Below, piece by piece: positions 46,351 through 58,259 of a stretch of DNA of 64,000 nucleotides. How positions within the stretch are numbered: the first letter of the stretch is position 1; each line of letters begins with the position of its first letter. Position numbers and translations under genes: made by a program. The notes below the pieces were generated by a model, which did no database searches, was not told the origin of the DNA, and worked only from the letters and a program-made list of their open reading frames with translations. Source of the stretch: Tetradesmus obliquus (Eukaryota; Chlorophyta; Chlorophyceae; Sphaeropleales; Scenedesmaceae); the NCBI GenBank assembly GCA_030272155.1, contig CP126196.1, forward strand, positions 186,001-250,000, read 5' to 3'.

Positions 46351-49258
46351 CTAGTGCTTGCGGTTGTACACGTGCCGGTAGCCTGCAGTCTGCCCGCCCA
46401 CCATCAGCTTGCACTCGAGCACCAGCCGCCCCTCCTCATCTAGCTTGAACTCATCCACGCCGCGCCCCGCATGTGGGGCGCCCCACTCGTACTCGATCAC
46501 CACGCTGCCCCAGGGAGTCAGCCGTGCCACGTTGGTGCTGCGGCCTGCAGGAAGAAACAAAAAGCAAGAGTGTTGCCAGTCGCAGCCTTAGACCATGCAA
46601 CGTGTTACAGTGATGACACAAAACGGCATGAGACAGTACATGTGAGCGAACGAAGGAAACAGCAAGCCCCAGGCAGTGCGCAGCAGGGGTCAGGGAAGGG
46701 ACGAGGTTGTAGACACAAGTTGCAGCCTCAGGAGGGGTGGGCTGCTTGTCGCAACAATCGCTCCAAGACACAAAGGGAAGGCATCTAGCGACACTTCACC
46801 CGGCTCATGAGCTAATTGTTAGCAGTGAAACAGCTGCGCCCTGGCCATGTCACATGGCCCATGTGGGGACGAGCTCCAAGCAAGCCGCCATCACACATCA
46901 AGGGACCTTGGGCGGGGGGTCTCCTGGTCCAGCAATGCTTGAAGGTGCGCAGATTTGCTTTTTTCCTGTTAGACTGTCCATCTATACACATCACACGAGC
47001 AGCAGCGCCGCACCTCGCCGCAGGTCGCGCCGCCTGTGCTGGCAGGTAAGGTAAGGCGTCATCACACATCAGAGCTCAGGTAAGGCAAGGCGTCATCACA
47101 CATCACACCAGCAGCAGCCCTAAACTCTCAGGTGGTGGCGTGCCCTGCCCTGTAGCAAGCCTCAGCACAGCGCCGCACCTCGCCGCAGGTCGCGCCGCCT
47201 GTGCTGGCAGGGCTGGCCCAGCACGTATCGCTCGGTGATCTTGAACCAGCTGATGACGCTGAACACGCCAAACGCAAAGTGGCTGTCATCCAGGCTGAGC
47301 TTCATGCCCTTGATCAAGCGCACTGCGGTGCGCGTGATGCCGTTGAGGTGCACCAGCGCCACGGCCGCCTCCATGCTGTCACTGGCTGCGTTGTCCTGCA
47401 AGCACGTAGTGGCAGATTGCCACATAATTCAAAACACGACGCTACTGAGGTGGATCAGCGCCACGGCCGCCTCCATGCTGTCGCTGACTGCGTTGTCCTG
47501 CAATCACAAAAAAGTACAAAGCAGTTCTATAATGACGCTGTTGAGGTGGACCAGCGCCACGGCCGCCTCCATGCTGTCGCTGGCTGCGTTGTCCTGCAAG
47601 CAGAACAGTACAAAGCATTTCTGTATTGAAGCTGTTGAGGTGGATCAGCGCCACGGCCGCCTCCATGCTGTCGCTGGCTGCGTTGTCCTGCAAGCAACAA
47701 AGTGCAAAGCATTTCTATATTGACGCTGTTGAGGTGAGTCAGCGCCACGGCCGGCTCCATGCTGTCGCTGGCTGCGTTGTCCTGCAGGCACATAAGTGCA
47801 GATAATGCAAAACATGACGCTGTTGAGGTGGATCAGCGCCATGGCCGGCTCCATGCTGTCGCTGGCTGCGTTGTCCTGCAAGCAACATCGGAGGTATGGC
47901 AGCATCCAGTTGCCACTGCTGTGTACTGCAAGCCCTGTGCACAAAGTCGCAGCAAGCTGCTGCTGCTGCTGCTGCTGCCAAAGTCTGACATCACCAAATC
48001 AGCTGCAGCCTACCTGCATACGCTGGCTACAGGCGCTGCAAACGCTGCCGCTGCTGCCGCTGCTGTCGCTGCCTACGCTGCAGTGGTGGTGGCGCCAACA
48101 ACGCCCCTACACAGTCATGCTATGCCAATACACATGCCAATACAAACCGCAGCACCACGCACGGCTCCTGCACCAGCTGCCTCCTCCAGTATCACTAGGC
48201 ATGCCCTATCTGTGCCACTGCAGACGCTGCTGCTGGTAGTACCGTGCACTGCCAGCTCCCCCTTCACACCAAGGACTTCAATCGCTTCGCAACAATGTCA
48301 CCAGCTATCTCCTTCGCTGCTGCTGCTGCTGCTGCTGTGTCTGCATCGTTGCTGCAGCAGGGCCTCACCTTGATCCATGTGCCGCTCAAGTCTGGCAGCT
48401 TGGCTGGCTCAGCATCCACCAACTCCACCTGAGCATCCGCCTCCACCAGCTCAACGACGCTGCTGCTGCTGCTGCTGCTGCTCGTGCGGCGCTGCAGCAC
48501 CTGCAGGAGCAAGGGCAGTGGCTTCAGCGCACGCAAGCTTGAAAGAGACAGGCGGGTGCAGCAAGGCCAGCTATGATGCAACACTGCTTCAAACAACAGC
48601 TGACCACCGCTGAATGAGCAGTAGCAGCGGTGTGTAGCACAAAAATGCCGCTTGCTCCACAAGTGGAGCTGCATGAAGAAGCCAACTCGGTCAAAGAAGC
48701 TGGCGTACGTGGAATGCACTGAGGACGGCGATTGTATGCTGCACACAAGCAGCACATGCTACATGGGGCTGTGCCTGGCTGAGTCCAGCACGCTGAAAAT
48801 ATGCTGCCTAAAAAGCAGCATGCCAGCTGAGCAGTGGCACAACCATATAGGAGCAAATGGCGCACCCACTCCAGCCTGCTGCTTCCTACCTGGGACAGCA
48901 GCACCAGCAGCCAGGCACCTGCCACAGCTCCCGCGAGGTCCCACTGCGCTCTCAGTGCGGCTACTCCAGCTGCTGCTATCAAAAGCAGGGTCGCCAACAG
49001 CATCACCAGGCCACTGTTGAGAGCTGCGCTGCTGCTGGTTGGGTCTGTTGTTGGACTGCCTGCTTCTGACAGCGACGGCGACAGCGAGGTAGACTGAAAC
49101 GCATGCACAACTGCAGAGGATTTGGGGGTAGACTCTGGTCGCGGCCGGCTGCGATGTCGCGACTCCCCACTACTCCCCCTCAGCACTTTCCGAGCAACAT
49201 GAACGGCCACGGCAGCCCCTGCCAGGGCCAGAAAACGTGCAGGAATCGGAGAATTCAT
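46351..49258 (-). CDS. Membrane-anchored lipocalin/FABP-like domain protein
   Basis: Exons (minus) 49258-48890, 48500-48369, 47395-47179 and 46544-46351 sum to 304 codons including TAG, all in phase. Exon 1: basic N-terminus (MNSPIPARFLALAGAAVAVH), Ser/Pro-rich stretch, then a hydrophobic helix (LVMLLATLLLIAAAGVAALR) and a second one (AGAVAGAWLLVLLSQ). Exon 2 has poly-Ser then LPDLSGTWIK. Exons 3-4: DNAASDSMEAAVALVHLNGI, VRLIKGMKLSLDD, ITERYVLGQ, then ARLTPWGSVVIEYEWG, VDEFKLDEEGRLVLECKLMV and a terminal TAGYRHVYNRKH. The pattern SGTW.KD..ASDSM..., strands alternating with D/E-G turns and an end in Y..VY.R is that of small beta-barrel proteins related to fatty-acid-binding and lipocalin folds, common in algae. 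It probably binds a hydrophobic ligand at a membrane; the ligand is unknown. Confidence 0.72.
47003..47046 (-). repeat. Copy of the 3' edge of FABP-like exon 3
   Basis: Nearly identical to 47166-47211, the C-terminal edge of exon 3 (QHRRRDLRRG) with its GTGCGG donor. It lies about 165 bp downstream in the next intron. Between the two are two short repeats of 'ggtaaggcgtcatcacacat'. Confidence 0.8.
47400..47890 (-). repeat. Five tandem copies of the FABP-like exon 3 start
   Basis: Units of about 87-105 bp, landmark 'cgccacggcc' in copies near 47460, 47546, 47650, 47743 and 47835. They lie upstream of the real exon in gene direction. Each copies about 66 nt of the exon start (DNAASDSMEAAVALIHLNS) and keeps a TTGCAG- or CTGCAG-type acceptor. 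A stop follows shortly in the copies I read. Confidence 0.85.
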
Positions 49259-50115
49259 CGGCAAACACGCACCAGCACGCACAAACTGGTGCACTTGGGG
49301 TGGGATCAGTGCAGTTGATGACTGTGCGGGTCACCGGTCCCAGATGCAGATGGATATGAAACCAAAGGATGACGGAACCTTGCATCAGCCTACCTCACGA
49401 CGTTCCGACATACTCCTGGCTTGACTGGGACCGCCTGAACCATCTCTCTTGGGCCTGAGCCCTGAACAATGTAACAGGGTGCATTGGGCCGTGATTGGGC
49501 CGGCAGACACCTGCACTTGATTGTGTCGATGACTGGCTGATTTAAGCGCTGGTTTATGACATCACAGCGCCAGTACAGGCGTTCCTCGTCAGCAACCACT
49601 GCCCTTCCTGGACATCAAGTTGCAGCTGAAATCGGGACGCTGGCCCTCAGGGACAGGGCTGCAGTGTCTGAACTAATGCCTCCTGGAGTCGACAAAAGAA
49701 CGAGTCGGGTTATTGCAGCCTTTCACAATGCAACGATTTTGCAGTAGTGCTGGTTTACGTTTAACACGTGGTGCAGCACACTGTGCAGTCACTGCGCATG
49801 CATGCAGTTGGCAACTGGCACCACGGGTGTGTTCTCATCTTTTGGTGAAGCGAGTTGTGTTGCTGGTTGTCAAATAAAGAATTTTTAACTCATGAACTCT
49901 TCGCCTGCCAGCCTTGGTCCCTCAGGAAGCAGGGCCTGGCCCAAATCAGCTCTGTCAAAAAGGCCGCAGCATGCCTGTCATGCTGATCTGCAGGAGGATG
50001 AGGGATCCCTCAGCATGTCTAGACCACCTCCTGCTGCTGTTAACGTTGTTGCACAGAAGGTTTCATTCATTCGGAGCCGTGAACTGTGATGGAAATCACA
50101 ACACGTGTCCAGGCT
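49259..50115. other. Intergenic between FABP-like gene and MITE
   Basis: A minus-strand frame near 49390-49599 (DEERLYWRCDVINQRLNQPV) looks less random than its neighbours but has no partner exons or family. An AATAAA stands at about 49874. No further feature is supported. Confidence 0.35.
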
Positions 50116-50118
50116 TCA

Positions 50119-50871
50119 GGGGGCGGTTTATTTGAGACTGAGACACCGAGTTAATATGAAAGGGGGGTAAGCGGCAAGCGAGCTCGAAATTCATGTGCTC
50201 CAGGGTGGGTAAGCGGGAAGCAAAGTGGTCACTGCCCCTCACCACACTGAACAGGAGGGAAAAGCCTACCAGGGGAGGGAGGGGGGGTAAGCGGCAAGCG
50301 ACTTTGATCAGCGTGTAGGAGAGAGCTTGACCCCCGGTTAGCGGTTGTACCCCTCCACAGATTAACTGGGTGCAGTGTTACCGCGGCTAGCGAATTACCG
50401 CAAATCTAGCGGAATGAGGCCTTGCGGTGGCCGCAGGCCACCGCTAGACACCGCAAGTATATGATAGAAAAGTCAGATTGAGAAAGTAAAAAGCGGACTG
50501 TGTTTAGCTCACTGACAGCAGCAGTTTGGCATTCTCAAAAAGTTTCCTGCACCCCTGGATATACTAGCTACCCTACTAGGCCTCTGCACAGCACTTAGCC
50601 AAATTTGAGTAAAGAGGACTAGAACAAGGGGCCTGCTTGACTGATTTCACTGCTGAAGTGCTTATAGATGCAGTGGAATTGGGCACTGCAACCCTTGAAG
50701 TCTCGCCAGCCCTCTGGGGCTTCGCCCCAAACCCCACCAGGGGGGGCTACCGGCGCCCCCCCTGGACCCCCCGCCGCGCTTTTTCCTACTCCTAAATAAC
50801 AGGTTGCGGAAATCGAAGTCAGTCCCGCGGTAACCCAGACTGGGTGTCTCAGTCTCAAATCAACCGCCCCC
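50119..50871. mobile_element. Non-autonomous DNA transposon (MITE-like), 753 bp
   Basis: Terminal inverted repeats of about 32 bp begin GGGGGCGGTT(T/G)ATTTGAGA at the left end, and the reverse complement ends the element at 50871. They have about two mismatches. The element is flanked by the 3-bp direct repeat TCA at 50116-50118 and 50872-50874. Inside there are repeats of 'ggtaagcggcaagcga' (near 50166 and 50289, a variant near 50212), a perfect 9-bp palindrome with 3-nt loop at 50424-50444, and a C/G-run snapback near 50706-50775. No transposase frame is present, so it depends on another copy. A 3-bp target and G-rich ends are compatible with PIF/Harbinger-like elements, which is only a suggestion. 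Confidence 0.85.
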
Positions 50872-51087
50872 TCATGGAACCCCGTCGTTTGACTAGCCGA
50901 TATCACTAGCACTGAATTTATTACGTACGTAGACAAGAGATTGCCAAATTCAACAGACCGGCTTGTTCTTTTGTATGATACAACGCACGGATGCACGATC
51001 CGCGCTTCAGCCTGTAAGCTGTCCTTGTTCGCAGGCAGCACCCGTGCAACGTCTCCAACGCTTCACGTCGCAGATGTAAAGGGAGAG

Positions 51088-52103
51088 ATGTTTCATGCTT
51101 GCTCTGAAAGTGAACAAGATGAGGAAAATTACCAGGAGGCTATTTGTGCCAAGCTCGCCAAGCTGCATGCTAGGCATAGGACAGCAGCAGCTGGTGCAAA
51201 GCAGACAGAGGCCAGGGCACAAGTGTTGGCATGTGGTTCCCTCACTGAAGAGCTGAGAAGACACCAGAAAAAGCTGCACAGGGCTGTGAGCAAGACTAAG
51301 GCAGCCGAAGCAGCTGCAGCTGATGCACAGCAGGAGTGCAAGCAGCTAGTGTACATCAACAGAAAGCTACAACAGGAGCTCGCTAGCGTGCAGGTGAGCA
51401 TAACCTGGCACTCAAGAAGCAACAGCATGCACCGTTTCATCCATTGACAGCTGTCTTTTCAAGCAGCTTGTGACGATCATATAGGGTTCACACCAACTAC
51501 TACAACATCTGCTCGACTCTATTTGTTGCACCCACTTGTGCAGGTGGCTGCAAAGCTAGCTGCGGACCGCAGCAGCAGATGCATGCACAACCTGCGGGAC
51601 ACGTTGCACACCCTGAGTGTGGACACATGCAGCAAAATGACGAAAGGGCAGCAGCAGGTAAGAGGGGCCTGTTGTGAAGTTCGGATGTGCAGACAACACT
51701 TTGCTTGCAGGCTTACTACTGCAATTCCTGTTCAAAACCATTGTCGCAGACAACGCAACCGTCACATACCACAAGGTCTAAACAGCACATCTTTGCAGCC
51801 ATATGGCACGCTCAAGATACCTAAGGCTGACAGCTCTGTTGCATGCTCCTGCAGGTGCAGCAGCTAATCAGCCTCGCCAAGCGGCTGCAGCAGTCCCTGG
51901 CTGTTAGCAGCAGCAGCAGCCCCTGCCTACACTATCAGCAAATCCAGCCAGGCATGCAGTATTCGGTTCCCACAGGCGCCTCTGCCCATCAGGTGCTGAG
52001 TGAAATGTTCAGGGCACTCGCAGTGCTTGGGGAGGTGCTCAACCCCAGCCCCTCGCTGCTGCTTGAAATCGAGGCTGACCAAGACTCGCCAAACCGTAGC
52101 CCC

Positions 52104-52143
<40 letters not shown>

Positions 52144-54260
52144 GTGGCATGCACAGCTTCACAGGCATGGACGCACTGTTGAAGTCTCCTGCAGCTGCCT
52201 GCCACCACAGCGCCAGCACTGCAGCTGCACACAGCCCTGGCCGCGCAAAACCTGCAGGGGCAGCTGGTGCACCTGACCAATGCTGCAGAGGAAGCACATA
52301 TGTTAGCGGTTGTGGTGACGTACGGCAGCTCACTGTGCAGCTGGAGCAGCAGCAAGCACGCTTGCAGGAAGTGCTGGGTGAAAAGGCAGCGCTGCAGCAG
52401 CTCTGTGACAACTTACAATGGCAGCTGCAGCTGCAGCAGGAAGATAGCGCCGCAGCAGGTTTACGCGGCGGCAGACTATACAATGCACATCATCTGGCAG
52501 AGGTGGCTGAGTTGCAAGGACAGAAGCAGCAACTGCAGCAGGAGGTGCGCAATGGACAGCAGCAGTGATGTCAGCTTCAGTTCAAGCACACCCAATCCTG
52601 CTGTTGACTATATTCACCTCAATGTTTCTGCCATGGCGCGAGGTTGCACCACAGCCTTGCCAACATCTCAAAACACGTGCCTCTGTTGTGCCGCGAAATG
52701 CCCTGCTTGTCAATGATGATGTCAATAAATATGATGCCTGTGTCAAAGCACCTGGCTTTGCAGCATTCGCCTGGCGCTGACTCCGACTCTTTGGATGCTC
52801 ATGGTGCTGCTGCTGGTCTGCAGGTGGATGCACTGCAGAGGACCAGCAAGGCGTCACAGGCAGCACTGCAGCTGCTGCGTGCAGACCACAGCGAGCAGAC
52901 CGGCCGCCTGGCAGCAGCTAATGCAGAGCTGCTGCAGCTGCGGGGCCAGGTCAGAGACTTGCAGGCTGCGCTTCAGCAGCAGCAGCAGGACGTGGCATCA
53001 GCGCTGAGTATCATGTCAAGCAGGGATGTTGCGGCGCCAGCAGGGGCAGGCCACAGGGAGGGTGCTCCAGCAGGTGCAGCCGCAGGTGCAGCAACAGCAG
53101 CAGCAGCAGCAGCAGCTGGTTGGAGGAGTCGAGTAGAGCAAACTGGCGCTGTGTTGCCACAGTATGGACGCAGCATGCAAGGAGAGTGGCAGCAGCTACA
53201 GCAACAGCAGCAGCAGCAGGCAAAAGAGGCATACAGGACCCGCTCTGAGGCGGCAGCAGCAGCAGCTGGGCTGCACTCCAGCACTAGTAGCCCTGTCAGG
53301 ACTAGCACCGCCTTGCACTCTACCACTACTGTCACAGCACAGCAGCAGAGCAAGCTGCCTGGCCGCAGCTGCACGCCGTCCAGTCCTGGCACAGGCATTG
53401 CAGCGGCGGCAGCAGCAGAGGCAGCTGGATGGCAGGACAGACGCTGCTGGGGCAGCGCTGCAGGCTATGCCAGCAGCAGCCACTGCATGCACACTAGTGC
53501 ATCAGACACTGCTGCTGCAAGGCAACTGCCGCTGCGGCCTTTAGCTAGCCCAGCCCACTTCAAGGCCTCAAGCAGTGGCGGGGCCACAAGCAATTTGGTT
53601 GCTGCTGGCATGAAATCGGCGGAGCCAGTGCCACCTGCAGCGAAGCGGTATGCAGCGCTGGTTGCTGGTGCAGATGCTGCACTCAGACGACTAGCAGAGT
53701 GCCGGCAGGCTGCGGCCGCGCACAACACAGGGAGCTACAGCACGACGCTGCGCAGCCGCAGCTTTGATGCAGGCATTCCTGCTCAGCCGCAAGCTCATTC
53801 GTCAGCAGCTGCACAGCAAGAAGCTGCAAAGCCATTCCCTGCTGGGCAGTCCCTGGGTCGCAGCAGCACTGTTAGCAGCAGCAGGCACAGCCTGGCGGGT
53901 GCCGCTGGCACGTCAGCAATGGTAGCAACAGCCAGGCTTGCAGCATCACTGACGCATCAGGCTGATGCAGCAGCAGATGGCCACGCTGGCGCATACGGTT
54001 GCAGCAGCATGCGGGGGGAGGAGCTGCGTGCCGAGCTGCAGGACATGGACGGTGACCTGGATGCAGCGGAGGCAGCGCTCAGCGCTGCCTGCAGGCAGCT
54101 GGCAGGCAACAGCAACAGCAACAGCAACAGCTGGGCAGCGGCAGTAGGTGGTACTGCGGTGCCATGGCACGTCAGGCAAGGCAGCCGCCCCGCGAGTGCT
54201 ATTCTTGATATTGCCATGTACTGCACGCCCAAACGATTTTGCTATGCGGCGGTTGTGTGA
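51088..54260 (+). CDS. Large coiled-coil protein, function unknown
   Basis: Exons 51088-51393, 51544-51657, 51855-52544 and 52824-54260 are all phase 0 and give 848 aa. Exon 1 starts MFHACSESEQDEENYQEAIC and is a coiled coil (TEELRRHQKKLHRAVSKTKA, INRKLQQELASVQ). Exon 3 has QQLISLAKRLQQSLAV, then LSEMFRALAVLGEVLNPSPS, a poly-Ala run from a GCA repeat and QLTVQLEQQQARLQEVLGEK. Exon 4 continues the coil (LLRADHSEQTGRLAAANAEL) into a long low-complexity A/S/Q region, then RYAALVAGADAALRRLAECR and LRAELQDMDGDLDAAEAALS. The architecture suits a centrosome/basal-body or cytoskeletal scaffold, but no signature proves it. An upstream 5' exon is possible because a CAG lies just before the ATG. The end could be spliced further. 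Confidence 0.68.
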
Positions 54261-56016
54261 AGGACGTTTGCAGCATGCCACAACGCGGTTTTCTTGGATA
54301 AATAACAACACGCTGGGCGCTGGAGGCTGTGTGAATGGTGGAATTCTAGGTTTCAGCAGGCGTGATACCAGCGCTGGTAATGTTTCTGAGCTTGGCGGCA
54401 GCCCACCAACAAGTCTGCTGGAGCGAGAGTCGTATTTCCAGCAGTACCTTTTCAGCAATGAATTGCGTACAGCACTGGCTGAAGACATCAGCAGAAAGAC
54501 ACTCGTGTGATTACCTTGGCACGTGTTGCCACCCTGGAAGGCGGACAAACAAACCCTAGCCAGCATCCCTCTGCGGCCCATCTCGCACAGTAGCATGTGG
54601 CTAAGATAGCCACTCAGCAGTACCACACAACGCTAGCAACAGACAAGTCATGTGCAATGGCTGTTCTTCGCATGTTCCAGCGATGCCATGCCATGAGCAG
54701 TCATGGGCAGTACGCCACCCACACTCCCACACCCCTGTTAGCCCAAAGGAGCACCCCTCAGCTCTGTCTGACAGAGTTGTATCCAGATGCAAAGAATGCC
54801 AGCAAAGCTCTGCGAGCTGCTCACTGAGCAGAGCACTGATCCTGTGCATGCATATCACAAAGCACGAGCAAGCAGTTCACCCTGCAGCTGCTATGATGTA
54901 TGTTCATCCAGGCACGGCATGAACATACCCACAGTGCGAGAACTCTGGCTCTCCCATGAATCATGTATGACAACCTAGCATGACAACCTAGCAAGATATG
55001 ACAGATGCTAAAAGCCTGCCAGTTCGTTTGCCGTATACCGGTGCACATACGGCGGCAAAGGCAGCACCCATCCTCCGGACAGTGCGCGTCATGAATCTGC
55101 CCAAGCGTGTTCTGCAAGCAACGCGATTGGCTGCGCTCTGCACTCCACAACAACCTGCTGCACCCTCACAACGAGGCAAGCTGGCAGCAGCAAATAGCAG
55201 CAGCAGTTCATACCAGACTGCATGCCAACACGCCAAATGCCCAACAAGCTATGCCCTGCACAATAAACCTAAGCTCCACAGCACAACAGCAGCACCTCAA
55301 CGCCTGTGAAGCACACACAGCATATGGACATAGCACAAAACAAAGCACACGCCTGGCACAGCCAGGGCAAGTTGAGCGTGCTACACAACAGCAAACACAA
55401 CACATCGCACCAGCACTGGCAAGGCCTGCACTGCTGCGCCCCACTGTGCAAAGAGAAGGACACCCTCCTCCACCCACCAAAGCACACACAAACTCCTAAG
55501 CTCTACACTCATACTAGTTCGAGCAGTCAGTCGTGTGCCGCTCTGATGCGCAACAAACAAACGCACAACACCAACAAACATGGACGAAACGACATACTAC
55601 GTGGCATGAAGAGACTGACCAGGAGATAAACACACCCAGGAAGCATAGTAGCAGGCATCGAAAGGCCACATATACACACACAAACCACCACCTGGTAAAG
55701 CAGAGCACGTACAACGCATGAGCGGGCATGCTCAAGCGCGTGTACAGCAGCAGTAGACCAGCAGGAGGCCTCAGACATCATCATACACTGAAAATGCAAG
55801 CATCCTATCGGCAAACAAGACCGTGCACAGGATAACATCACACAGCTCGAGGCTGTTATGCACGCTGCAGCGTCTCAGCAAGCCCACACGCAGTGAGCTG
55901 CAGCATGACGAGGAGTTTGAAAAGACTGGTGCGCTAGTGATACATGTCATACACGGTGTTATGCGTTTAAACCAATGCGCAGCAGTGCTCAACACACGCG
56001 CGCCATCGAAGCACCT

Positions 56017-56063
<47 letters not shown>

Positions 56064-57046
56064 CACCCACCCGAGCTAGGAAAAAGACGGTATGCGCCAG
56101 GCATAAAGAGCCAGCAGGTCAAACCTGCTGGACTCAGCACCTCTGACATGCACCTATGGCGTTACTGCCAGCAGCACATCACCTAATGCGGCATGATATG
56201 CAAAACTGTAGGAAACGTATCCTGAGAGGTTGTATGATGCACATACGCAAGCAGACCAAGATGCATGTACTGTAGTCAAAATGCGATGATGGATTGTGGA
56301 AACAGCCTAGCCTCAAACCCACAACTCAAGGAGCATGCGAGATTAGCCACAACCACCGCAGCACCAGGTGCTGCAGGATAGACGTGTTTGTATGCCGCTG
56401 CCGCCCGAACACATATTATAGCCTTTTTCATGCATGCTATGCACCACCACCGCTGATGTACTGTACTGCTAAAGCATCGCAGACAGCAGCATAACGTCTG
56501 AGACGCAGCATGGTGTACACACCCAAAGTTAAGACCCGCACGCATGCAATGCGTAAGTGTCCAAGCAACACACCACTTATGGCATGCCTGCGGAAATATG
56601 AGGTGCACGAGGGCGCACCCGCAACAAGCCATAACAAGCCGTATACAGCTCGTGACAAGCTGGCGACAAGCTGATTAACACAAGCCCAAGAGCATCACAG
56701 GCATGATATAACGTAACATATAACACACACGTACACCCCAGGCATCGCTGAAGAGATGCAACGCACCCTACAATGCAGCTGGACCAGTTATTGCACCAAC
56801 GCATCCTTGTTTCTGTGGTCAGTGCCTGTGCATCGCAGAGTGCCAGCGGCACAAGCTGCTGGCACAAGGGGGATGACCTGGCACAGGGCAGGAATGCCAA
56901 GCAACCGCTGCACGCACTGGCAGGAACAGCCTAAGCAGCTGCAGCCCCTGCAGTCCCTGAGAGACATATCAGGTGCGCTGCACTGCTGACCTGGCTGCTT
57001 GCAGGCGCTGCTGCACCTGTTGCTGCTGCAACTGCTGCTGCTCCGC
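54261..57046. other. Intergenic, no gene recognised
   Basis: Chance open frames only. A (GCAC)n/(CA)n microsatellite lies at 56023-56067. The plus-strand 3' flank of the coiled-coil gene and the minus-strand 3' flank of the SnoaL-like gene converge here. Confidence 0.45.
56023..56067. repeat. (GCAC)n then (CA)n microsatellite
   Basis: About seven tetranucleotide units of 'gcac' pass directly into a CA dinucleotide run, indicating stepwise slippage from one motif to the other. Confidence 0.9.
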
Positions 57047-58259
57047 TTAAGCAGTGTCCCAGTCAATCAGCTGCAGCCCTTCCTCGTCCGTAAACCGCTG
57101 CCGCGTCGACTGTATGCTGGTGCAGCGGCCCTGCCGGTCAAACTGGAAGCGGTCAACGCCCTGCACTGTGCTGACGTGGCCGGTTGCAGGCACGCCTTCG
57201 CGGCTAGGCAGCAGGTGTGCTGCTGTTGCCGTGAAGAAGGCTGATGCTGTCCTGCGCTCCTCATCTATGATGAGGTCGTCCTGCGAGCATGCAGCGAAGA
57301 GCAGCAGCAGCAGCAGCAGTAACAGACGCAGAAACAGGTGAGAAGCTGCCTAGAACAAAGCAGGTGTTGTAAGCCCATAAAGCCTGAGTAGCGATGGCAT
57401 TCAGCAGCAGCACGTGCTGCTTGGTATAGAGAATCATCGACACGCATGTACTATGTGTGTGTGTGTGTTGTGAGGAATGATTTTGTCAGCCTAGCTGAAT
57501 GAATGCATTCGCTGGCAGCAACTGCCAGCTGGCAGTTGTTATATAATTAGATTTTTTAGCCTTTCATATTTGTACCACATGGTTTTTTTACTTTCGCAAC
57601 CAGCTGATCAACTGTGTAGAGTTGTTGCATATCTCCAGCAGACATGCTTGGCATGGAGCTGTTGAGTCATGCTGACTATGCATGGCTGCGATGCATGCAT
57701 GCGCCATGGTGGCTGCATCTGATGATGCGTCAGAAACAGCAGCGCACGCGCACAGCTCAAACTGGCATGAACAGCCACTTCTCTACACACAAGCCAGCCA
57801 GGGTCAGCTGCCACTTACCATTAAGGCTTTCAACAGCGGATGTGACGCCTGGAACTCCTGTATTACGTCCTGCAGACCGGATATGCCGAAAGCGTCTTCT
57901 ACCAAGCCCATGGTGTCGCTGTACACCACCCCAGGAGCTGCTAGCTCGTCCAGCAGCTCTACACAGCCATCGTTCCATACGTTTTCGTAATATGAGCGTA
58001 TGGAGGCCTCGTAGCTCCTGCTGCCGGGTGCCCGGAACAGAAGAGGGTGCCAACTTGGCCGCGCGTAGCTGGGGCCGCCCTGCTGCTGTAGCTCCCGGTA
58101 TTGTGAGCCGTCACCAAAGACGTTGCTGTTAGAAGCTGCCTGCACTTTGCAGGAACGTCTGCTTCTGTGCACCAGGGGCTGACGAGAACAGCTGCATGGG
58201 CGCGGAGCCAGCTGCGCAGAACCTATTACTTGCTGATTTGACAAAAGCGACGACTGCAT
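57047..58259 (-). CDS. SnoaL-like domain protein with plastid-type transit peptide
   Basis: Exons (minus) 58259-57819 and 57280-57047 (phase 0) give 224 aa plus TAA. Residues 1-55 are Ser/Arg/Cys-rich without acids (MQSSLLSNQQVIGSAQLAPR, CSCSRQPLVHRSRRSCK), a typical chloroplast transit peptide. The domain starts SYEASIRSYYENVWNDGCVE, LLDELAAPGVVYSD, then LQDVIQEFQASHPLLKALM. Exon 2 gives TASAFFTATAAHL, GVPATGHVSTVQGVDRFQFD and RFTDEEGLQLIDWDTA. The YYE.VWN.G....LDEL.AP..VY.D start and the PATG....G..RF.F....I turn are characteristic of the SnoaL/ester-cyclase branch of the NTF2-like fold. Members may be enzymes or ligand-binding proteins; the substrate here is unknown. Confidence 0.8.

Noticed and set aside
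47400-47890. CRISPR-like repeat-spacer appearance (also at 61.6-62.5 and 63.3-64.0 kb)
   Set aside because: The repeats are copies of neighbouring exon borders in a spliced eukaryotic gene, the 'spacers' are intron remnants of uneven length, and there are no cas genes.
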